In this document: piece after piece, positions 6,010 to 11,003 of the stretch
Position numbering within the stretch: the stretch's first letter is position 1
Layout: every line of letters starts with the position of its first letter
Assembly (NCBI GenBank): GCA_027488165.1
Contig: JAIYCF010000103.1
Coordinates: forward strand, 1-11,003
Length of the DNA: 11,003 nt
Reading direction: 5' to 3'
Origin: Streptomycetaceae bacterium
GTDB taxonomy: Bacteria > Actinomycetota > Actinomycetes > Nanopelagicales > Nanopelagicaceae
Position numbers and translations under genes: made by a program
The notes under the pieces: model-generated
Told to the model about the DNA's origin: nothing
The model's input: only the letters and a program-made list of their open reading frames with translations
The model's database searches: none

Positions 6010-6429
6010 ATGAAGAAAATCTTGACTCTTTCAATTATGTTTGTGAGTGTAGGAATATCATTAATAATGGTGTCAATTAATATCAACAACAGCGCGTACG
6101 TTTCTTCGTATGGATTCTCTGAAGAAATTACAACAGCTATAGCAGGCTACGATGCTAATAATATCTATGCGGATTCTGCACCTAAGCAGCAAGTTGTTAA
6201 TGGTTGGGTAGCCAAAGATTTATTGAAGGTTGCTACAGAGCAAAACGCACAAATAATTGAAAATCAAAGTGCACTGGGTGATATCGCTGAACGAACTAAC
6301 CAGTCTTTGATGTTTATTTCGATACTCATCCTCATGCTAATTTTTGCAAAATTAATACCTGAACTGAATTCGTTGCGAGAGAAAAGGTTGGACCCAGATG
6401 AAGAAAACTCACAAGTTGAAATGAGTTAA
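6010..6429 (+). CDS. AT-rich two-helix membrane protein, unknown function
   Basis: I do not recognise this family. The 139 residues have an N-terminal hydrophobic helix at about 4-24 (membrane anchor or uncleaved signal), an extracytoplasmic stretch at about 25-97 whose second half (QVVNGWVAKDL to RTNQS) looks helical and polar, a second strong transmembrane helix at about 99-116 (SLMFISILILMLIFA), and an acidic cytoplasmic tail. The start is well supported by AAGGAG 6 bases upstream and a good promoter at 5952-5980. Base composition is distinctly AT-rich and the gene uses ATA isoleucine codons freely, unlike its left-hand neighbours, which hints at recent acquisition or relaxed selection. 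It stands alone as a transcription unit. The topology could suit a small membrane sensor or a phage-like accessory factor, but nothing in the sequence decides. Confidence 0.75.
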   Translation: MKKILTLSIMFVSVGISLIMVSININNSAYVSSYGFSEEITTAIAGYDANNIYADSAPKQQVVNGWVAKDLLKVATEQNAQIIENQSALGDIAERTNQSLMFISILILMLIFAKLIPELNSLREKRLDPDEENSQVEMS

Positions 6430-6453
6430 TAAAAAAACTTGAGTAAATGAAAA

Positions 6454-6494
6454 TACCCCTACTTACAACATTAGATCTGTTGTAAGTAGGGGTA
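6454..6494 (-). terminator. 17-bp perfect hairpin terminator, probably for the minus-strand secreted-protein gene
   Basis: The arms at 6454-6470 and 6478-6494 are perfectly complementary over 17 bp with a 7-base loop. Read on the minus strand the hairpin is followed directly by TTTTCATTT, an intrinsic-terminator tail; read on the plus strand no T-run follows. It lies in the 74-bp gap between two convergent genes and may also block plus-strand read-through. Confidence 0.75.
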
Positions 6495-6503
6495 CCCCTA
6501 CTT
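6484..6503. repeat. 20-bp perfect palindrome with a third copy of the terminator arm
   Basis: The sequence AAGTAGGGGTACCCCTACTT is its own reverse complement. Its right half, 6493-6503, is a direct repeat of 6454-6464 in the left terminator arm, so the gap contains the 11-base unit TACCCCTACTT three times (direct, inverted, direct). The last copy abuts the stop codon of the minus-strand gene at 6504. Confidence 0.8.
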
Positions 6504-6983
6504 CTATGCGAGCTTTAGGGAAGCCTTTGCATCGGCTGACATGTCTCCAACTGCACTCAGCATTATTGAGTAAGTGCCTTTGTAAACGGGGTAGAAAGTA
6601 TTTTCTTCTTCTGGATCAGTCCACATATCGCGGCAAACTTTAATGTTTAAAGTGCCAGATTTAGGCATTGCCTTAACGCTACCTTCGTAATTTGTTCCGT
6701 ACCAAATTTCTTGTCCGATCAATCTATTTTGATTGTCTTCGATCACTACGTAGAAGGCACTTTCATCAATTGGAAGCTGATTAATTTTGTACTTAACTGG
6801 AATTCTTCCGCAACCATTTCTTGGAATCGAAACAAGAATTGGATAGGAAATTGTAACTAGGTTACTTGCACTTAAATTCTTAGACTTCGGTGCAGCATTC
6901 GCTGGCGCAACAATACTTGCTCCAACCAATGAAATTGTTGCAGCAAAAACAAATATCCGAGAGAGTTTCAATTGATTGATCAT
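6504..6983 (-). CDS. secreted protein of unknown function
   Basis: The product has 159 residues. Residues 1-30 are a clear Sec signal peptide with basic start, hydrophobic core (IFVFAATISLVGASIV) and an ANA-AP cleavage site after 30. The mature part is short, rich in predicted beta strands (NLVTISYPILVSI, AFYVVIEDN, GTYSIMLSAVG) and has two Cys, 58 and 117, likely disulfide-bonded outside the cell; a small Ig-like or jelly-roll fold is possible. No family was recognised. ATG 6983 is chosen because the signal peptide starts there and a complete promoter sits in front: -35 TTGCTA, 17 bases, -10 GATACT, then 6 bases to the ATG, so the mRNA is leaderless. In-frame upstream extension to 7085 would bury the signal peptide. 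It is a single-gene unit ending at the 6454-6494 hairpin. Confidence 0.77.
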   Translation of the reverse strand: MINQLKLSRIFVFAATISLVGASIVAPANAAPKSKNLSASNLVTISYPILVSIPRNGCGRIPVKYKINQLPIDESAFYVVIEDNQNRLIGQEIWYGTNYEGSVKAMPKSGTLNIKVCRDMWTDPEEENTFYPVYKGTYSIMLSAVGDMSADAKASLKLA

Positions 6984-6989
6984 GGCAAA

Positions 6990-7018
6990 AGTATCCAGCG
7001 AAAGAGACCTTCTAGCAA
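6990..7018 (-). promoter_or_regulatory. promoter of the 159-aa secreted-protein gene (leaderless)
   Basis: On the minus strand, -35 TTGCTA occupies 7018-7013 and -10 GATACT occupies 6995-6990, separated by 17 bases. The ATG begins 6 bases after the -10. This is the most complete leaderless promoter in the window. Confidence 0.6.
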
Positions 7019-7168
7019 GTAAGACATTTATTAAATAGAGGTTTTGGCCCTGAGAAAAGTGTGTGAAATTACCACTGTGGGCCAAAAATCACCCCAGTCC
7101 GATGCATAAAAACGGGCTGCTTCCGCGGTTAGAGATACGCGAGACTGCAAAAAATCAGTCAAGTGAAT

Positions 7169-7174
7169 TAGAAT
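7169..7174 (+). promoter_or_regulatory. -10 element of the pentapeptide-repeat gene
   Basis: TAGAAT gives a predicted start near 7181 and a leader of about 50 bases with Shine-Dalgarno AGGAG at 7220-7224, 6 bases before the ATG. A weak -35 (TGCAAA, 7146-7151) has 17-base spacing. The leader can form a small TTGGC/GCCAA stem (7183-7187 with 7199-7203). The stretch 7019-7168, between the two divergent promoters, shows no convincing gene. Confidence 0.45.
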
Positions 7175-7230
7175 CTGAACAGTTGGCCTGGCAACCCCGC
7201 CAAGTTAACCAAACCCTTTAGGAGCGAAAT

Positions 7231-8019
7231 ATGAAGAACCGTAAGCATGTACTTGCTGTTGCGGGCTTGGTGTTTATGGGACTTCTCAGCCCTGTTACAT
7301 CTCACGCAACAGATACATCGACAGCTACCACCCCGAATCCAAACGCATTTGACACAAGCGGAACCGTAAAGAAGGCGAAGGCTTTTGGTTGCGCACTCAA
7401 AGTTAAGGGCAACTGCTCAAAGAAGAAATTCCCAAAGAATTTTGATTTCTCTCAAATGGACCTAACCAGCATGAATTTCTCAGGTGCTGATCTAACAGGT
7501 GCTGATTTTTCAGAATGTACCCTAGACAAGGTCAACTTTAATGGCGCCAATCTAACTGGTGCTAATTTCTCTGATGTGCAGAGCGCACGTGGAGCAAACT
7601 TCACAAACGCTGCAATGCGTGGAGCGAATCTTGACTCAGGCGTTTTTGATGGAGCTAACTTCAACAAGGCGAAGGCTTCACGCGTGAACTTAGCTAACGC
7701 TTCATTTATTCGTGCTAACGGTTCAAACACTGACTTCTCATTCGCAATCTTGGAAGCAACAGATTTCTCACAGGCGAGCTTCAAGAATGCAAACTTCACA
7801 AATGCAACTGGAGCCGATCCGGTATTTGAGAACGCTCAGTTGACAGGTGCTAATTTCAAGGGATCAAAGATGACTTCACCTGTATTTTCAGGTGCGAACC
7901 TTGCAGGTTCAGATATGACAAGTTCTCTGATCCGTCCTGCTGATCTTGACGAAGCAGATTTCTGTGGAGCAACGATGTATGACGGTTTCACTGCAGATGA
8001 CGATTGCTCAAACGCATAG
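7231..8019 (+). CDS. secreted pentapeptide-repeat protein
   Basis: The product has 262 residues. Residues 1-26 are a Sec signal peptide cut after SHA. A linker rich in Thr, Asn and Pro follows, then a short Cys-containing segment (Cys54, Cys62), then about 36 five-residue repeats from about 69 to 250 of the A(D/N)(L/F)xx type: FSGADLTGADF, FNGANLTGANF, MRGANLDSGVF and so on. Such repeats fold as a right-handed quadrilateral beta-helix; known members mimic DNA in the cytoplasm, but this copy is exported, so a surface or scaffold role is more likely. Five Cys are present (54, 62, 96, 245, 259), the last two near the C-terminus, suggesting disulfide caps. ATG 7231 is fixed by AGGAG 6 bases upstream. 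The gene is monocistronic, closed by the strong terminator at 8036. The molecular target is unknown. Confidence 0.9.
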   Translation: MKNRKHVLAVAGLVFMGLLSPVTSHATDTSTATTPNPNAFDTSGTVKKAKAFGCALKVKGNCSKKKFPKNFDFSQMDLTSMNFSGADLTGADFSECTLDKVNFNGANLTGANFSDVQSARGANFTNAAMRGANLDSGVFDGANFNKAKASRVNLANASFIRANGSNTDFSFAILEATDFSQASFKNANFTNATGADPVFENAQLTGANFKGSKMTSPVFSGANLAGSDMTSSLIRPADLDEADFCGATMYDGFTADDDCSNA

Positions 8020-8035
8020 TCCAGTTAATTAAATG

Positions 8036-8081
8036 AACAGAGCCGCAAGCGTAGTTGCTTGCGGCTCTGTTCCTAATTTTT
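8036..8081 (+). terminator. intrinsic terminator of the pentapeptide-repeat gene
   Basis: A perfect 15-bp stem (8036-8050 with 8057-8071), GC-rich at its base (GAGCCGCAAGC), has a 6-base loop and is followed by CCTAATTTTT. It separates the pentapeptide gene from the large lectin gene that starts 20 bases later. Confidence 0.9.
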
Positions 8082-8100
8082 AGATATTCAGGGGCCCAAA

Positions 8101-11003
8101 TTGGTATCAAATCGTGGCAAAGGAAATGCGCTTATCGCGTTCTTGCTTTCCTTTGGCTTGCTTTCGATTCCTCCCGTCAACGCTGCGCCTCCTGCATCAG
8201 TTACAGCGAGCAATGGTGGAACAGCGACTTTTGTTGCAGCGACAGGTCATTATTATCAATATGTTGCAGGTCCTGTAGATTTCGCAACGGCAAAGGCCGC
8301 AGCTGAGAATGCGCGAGCAAATGGTTGGGCCGGGTACTTGGCTACCTTTAGTTCGAGCCAAGAGTATGCAGCTGTGCGAACACTCTTTACTGATTCTTGG
8401 TGGATTGGCGCTAGCGATTCAGAATCTGAAGGATGCTGGCGGTGGGTAAATGGAACCTCCGCTGATATAGGGGCACCTTTTTTTGCCCAAGCGAACGCAT
8501 CAGGATGTTCAGTAGCACCCGGAGCGTATTCGGGATGGGGTGGTGGCGAACCTAATGATTTCAATGGAAACGAAGATCATGCACTGAGTGGCCAAGGCGG
8601 CATTTGGAATGACTTCAACGCGACTGCAACCGATGGCAATAGGCCAAATGGTTATCTGATCGAGTATGGCGACAGAGCGGATTTTCCAAATCCTCCTGAA
8701 GTTGTAACTCCAGTGATTTCATCTGTTTTTGCTCGCGTGACAGGTATTGACGTGTCATTTTCTCCGGTCAGCGGAAGCACTTACCAAGTTAGAGTTAAAT
8801 CTGGTGGGACTCAAGTTGCTGCTTCTAGCACTGGGTTAACAAATTCACCGATCAAAGTTGAAGGATTGGTGTCGAATACTGATTATTCAGTCGAACTAAT
8901 CGCCACAAACAGCGCTGGCCAAAGCGCGACCACAACCGCGAATACAAAAACCTATCAATCCATCCGCCTGGATTTTCAATTTACGTCGGCCACTTTAGAT
9001 GGCACTAACTTGTCAGTTGCTTTCGCAGTAAATCCAGAATACTCGTATGGCCTCATTTGGGACGGGGCAGTCCAAAGAGCTAATTTAAAAACATCTCCAC
9101 AAGTAATCAGCGGCTGGACAGCAGGCAAAACCGTTCAGTTAAGTATTGTCGATAACTACGGAAATTACGGTTATTCGAATCCAACAGTGCCCACGGTTGC
9201 TTCAACCGCTCCAACCAATCAGGCAACACTAACAATTAATCCTCTATCAGCAATTACCGCAGGGGGCACGGCAACTCTTTCGACGTCAGGTGGATCGGGC
9301 ACCGGTTCCGTTAGCTTCAGCTCCACCACCACTTCTGTCTGCACAGTATCTGGAACAACGTTGACCGCAGTTAGTGCGGGAACATGTGCAATCTCTGCAA
9401 CAAAAGCTGGCGACAGCTCTTTCAACTCAGCAACCGCTAACTCTTCATTCCTTGTTTCTGCACGAATTATTCAAAAACAGGAGCAGGTAGCGCTGGTTGC
9501 AATACTCGCTGGAATGACACCAACCCAAGGTTCAACATCCGTGTTTAGGCTGAATGTGGGTCAAACTGCAACGCTTGCAACCAGTGGTGGATCAGGAACC
9601 GGTGCAGTTACCTGGGTTTCAAATATTCCATCTAAATGCACGGTTTCAGGTACAACTGTCACGGCAATAGCGACAGGAGTTTGCGAAATTGCAGGCGTTA
9701 AAGCTGCAGATGATAATTTCAATTCTTATCCGGCTACGTTGTATATCAATGTTGGAACTCCCATCGACTCTCAAAATCCGGTCGTCGTAAGTGGATCTGG
9801 TTCGCTCGCTGCGAGTACGGTCGAGAGCGGAAAATCAATAACATTTACATTCAGAGCAACAGATGACATAGGCGTGACTGGCGCGGTCGCAGCACTAATC
9901 AATTCTTCAAACACGATGGTGGGTCAGGCTGTTGCTTCAAGAATTAGTGGAACAGCAGCAGATGGTACCTACACTGCAACGCTAACCGTACCGAGCAATG
10001 CGCCTGCGGGAATCTACCGAGTAATGGTGGCAGTCAATGATGCGACACAGAAAACAAGCATTGGTACTGTCGGAGTAAGTACTACATATGTTGTAGTGGG
10101 AACACTTACGATCACGAGTCCTGTGCCTGTTGTCGATGTGATTACTAACGGCTTAGTGACGAGATTAGATTTATCAGCACCAAACTCATTATCTGGTAAT
10201 CAAATAATTGATACCCAAAACAAGAGTAACGCAACATTAATCAATGGTCCCGGCATTTCTTCGGAGTTTGGCGGAAACGTTAATATCTCAAGAGGTTCTT
10301 CGCAGTACATTGTTACAACTTCGAACCTATCCTCCCAATTCCCGAATAGATCTACCTCTAATTTTCTTTGGATTTATCCAACTGGTAATGGAGTAGTTCT
10401 TACAGAGCTTGGTCAAACCACGATAGATACAAATTGGCACGCTTCACAAATCGAAATGGTCGGCGGCAGATTAAGATTTAGAGTTTGGCAAGGGGCAACG
10501 ATTACTTCAAATCTAACTACACCCTTGAATTCTTGGTACTATGTTGGTTTTACTTTTGATCAGGCATCAGGAGCATTAACCGCATACATCAACGGTCAAG
10601 AGGCAGGTAGGGCTACCGGATATTCAAGATTAACTCCGTGGAACGATGGGGCAGCTGGATTACATTTTGGAATAGGCGCGCGTGACTTCACAAATCTTGG
10701 CGATGGCGGGTTTGGAAGTTTTAGATTTGGATCCTTCCATCTTTACAACAGAGCTCTATCCTCAAGCGAAGTAAGCTCCAATTACATCTCTTCGCAGAGT
10801 AGATTCTCGGGAAGTATCGGTAACACCACGTTTTCGGCCCCCGCACCAGAAGTACCAACGGTCTCTTTCACGACTCCTCCTGCCGGACAAACCGTATCTG
10901 GTCCATTTACTTTGACAGCAAATGGATCTGTGGCATCAGGAAGCACGGCGACTATTGCTCAAGTTTGCTTAACGCTAAATGGCTCTCCAGTTTCAGCCTC
11001 AAA
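8101..11003 (+). CDS. large secreted multidomain protein: C-type lectin, FN3, Ig-like repeats, LamG (3' end outside window)
   Basis: The frame is open for 967 codons from TTG 8101 to the right edge. AGGGG at 8090-8094 lies 6 bases before the TTG, there is no in-frame ATG nearby, and the signal peptide begins there, so TTG is the likely start. Order of parts: signal peptide 1-28 (VNA-AP cut); C-type lectin-like domain about 48-190 with WIG 101-103, EPN 150-152 and WND 169-171, the Ca2+/sugar-site pattern of mannose-type lectins; fibronectin-III-like about 203-285; a second beta module to about 366; two related Ig-like repeats about 370-453 and 474-552, each with a Cys pair 15 residues apart (414/429, 513/528); a third Ig-like module about 556-667; LamG/concanavalin-like about 684-903; and the start of another Ig-like domain. 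It is a probable surface adhesin or glycan binder. The anchor and C-terminus are not seen. Confidence 0.9.
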   Translation, partial: MVSNRGKGNALIAFLLSFGLLSIPPVNAAPPASVTASNGGTATFVAATGHYYQYVAGPVDFATAKAAAENARANGWAGYLATFSSSQEYAAVRTLFTDSWWIGASDSESEGCWRWVNGTSADIGAPFFAQANASGCSVAPGAYSGWGGGEPNDFNGNEDHALSGQGGIWNDFNATATDGNRPNGYLIEYGDRADFPNPPEVVTPVISSVFARVTGIDVSFSPVSGSTYQVRVKSGGTQVAASSTGLTNSPIKVEGLVSNTDYSVELIATNSAGQSATTTANTKTYQSIRLDFQFTSATLDGTNLSVAFAVNPEYSYGLIWDGAVQRANLKTSPQVISGWTAGKTVQLSIVDNYGNYGYSNPTVPTVASTAPTNQATLTINPLSAITAGGTATLSTSGGSGTGSVSFSSTTTSVCTVSGTTLTAVSAGTCAISATKAGDSSFNSATANSSFLVSARIIQKQEQVALVAILAGMTPTQGSTSVFRLNVGQTATLATSGGSGTGAVTWVSNIPSKCTVSGTTVTAIATGVCEIAGVKAADDNFNSYPATLYINVGTPIDSQNPVVVSGSGSLAASTVESGKSITFTFRATDDIGVTGAVAALINSSNTMVGQAVASRISGTAADGTYTATLTVPSNAPAGIYRVMVAVNDATQKTSIGTVGVSTTYVVVGTLTITSPVPVVDVITNGLVTRLDLSAPNSLSGNQIIDTQNKSNATLINGPGISSEFGGNVNISRGSSQYIVTTSNLSSQFPNRSTSNFLWIYPTGNGVVLTELGQTTIDTNWHASQIEMVGGRLRFRVWQGATITSNLTTPLNSWYYVGFTFDQASGALTAYINGQEAGRATGYSRLTPWNDGAAGLHFGIGARDFTNLGDGGFGSFRFGSFHLYNRALSSSEVSSNYISSQSRFSGSIGNTTFSAPAPEVPTVSFTTPPAGQTVSGPFTLTANGSVASGSTATIAQVCLTLNGSPVSAS
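9208..9756 (+). repeat. tandem Ig-like repeats inside the large surface protein
   Basis: Two copies 99 residues apart share TSGGSGTG (395-402 and 494-501), CTVSGTT (414-420 and 513-519), a second Cys 15 residues later, and a KA-(G/A)-D-x-x-FNS ending. At DNA level the copies have diverged, so the duplication is not recent. This repeat type is common in very large surface proteins of planktonic Actinobacteria, as I recall it. Confidence 0.75.

Noticed and set aside
6984..7085. Longer N-terminus for the 159-aa secreted protein
   Set aside because: The extension would place the signal peptide 34 residues inside the protein and would cover a complete -35/-10 promoter.
7085..7230. A known riboswitch class (SAM, c-di-GMP or c-di-AMP) upstream of the pentapeptide gene
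   Set aside because: Fragments such as GGCAACC and TGCAAA look familiar, but the surrounding conserved cores and stems are absent and the likely promoter lies downstream of most of it.
7452..7799. Minus-strand 115-codon frame opposite the pentapeptide repeats
   Set aside because: Its own periodicity is only the mirror of the repeat codons on the plus strand.
8055..8306. Plus-strand 83-codon frame overlapping the terminator and the start of the lectin gene
   Set aside because: It begins inside the terminator hairpin and lies out of frame with the signal peptide and lectin domain, which are well supported.
1..11003. CRISPR arrays, transposons, integrases, tRNA or rRNA genes
   Set aside because: No regularly spaced repeats, transposase-like frames, or recognisable structural RNA sequences were seen on either strand by eye.

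Overview
The window looks like chromosome from a small-genome planktonic actinobacterium, plausibly a freshwater acI/Nanopelagicales-type lineage. This placement is an inference. It rests on a MurA N-terminus divergent from a PduO-type adenosyltransferase of actinobacterial type, a small CxxC/HxxC zinc-ribbon-like protein typical of Actinobacteria, very tight gene packing, moderate GC, and several genes whose -10 element lies only 6-7 bases before the ATG, which is the signature of leaderless transcripts.

Bases 1-5943 are compact housekeeping DNA. The 5' end of murA (minus) diverges from a PduO-type cob(I)alamin adenosyltransferase gene (plus). The adenosyltransferase carries an in-frame TGA at its fourth codon, exactly where relatives have Leu. 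It converges, with overlapping stops, on a four-gene minus-strand operon transcribed from about 3359 down to 763: ABC ATPase, ABC-2 permease, secreted Lys/Pro-linker protein, and a small membrane protein. Divergent from the operon is a 103-aa zinc-ribbon-like protein. It ends flush against an aldehyde dehydrogenase (minus), whose start lies 23 bp from a divergent alpha/beta hydrolase (plus). In that 23-bp gap the two -10 elements overlap.

Bases 5944-11003 are different: more AT-rich in places, with roomier spacers, conventional Shine-Dalgarno sites, strong hairpin terminators, and products that are almost all membrane or secreted. In order they are an AT-rich two-helix membrane protein of unknown function, a secreted 159-aa unknown (minus), a secreted pentapeptide-repeat protein, and the first 967 codons of a very large secreted mosaic protein. 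That mosaic has a C-type lectin domain, a fibronectin-III-like region, tandem Ig-like repeats, a LamG/concanavalin-like domain and another Ig-like domain. It starts at a TTG codon and runs off the window. This half reads as a cell-surface or accessory block, probably for adhesion or glycan binding.

No rRNA, tRNA, CRISPR array, transposase or integrase was seen. The most notable points are the nonsense codon in the adenosyltransferase gene, the overlapping bidirectional leaderless promoter, the large lectin/LamG surface protein, and a three-arm palindromic terminator near 6454-6503. None of these amounts to a demonstrated new system.
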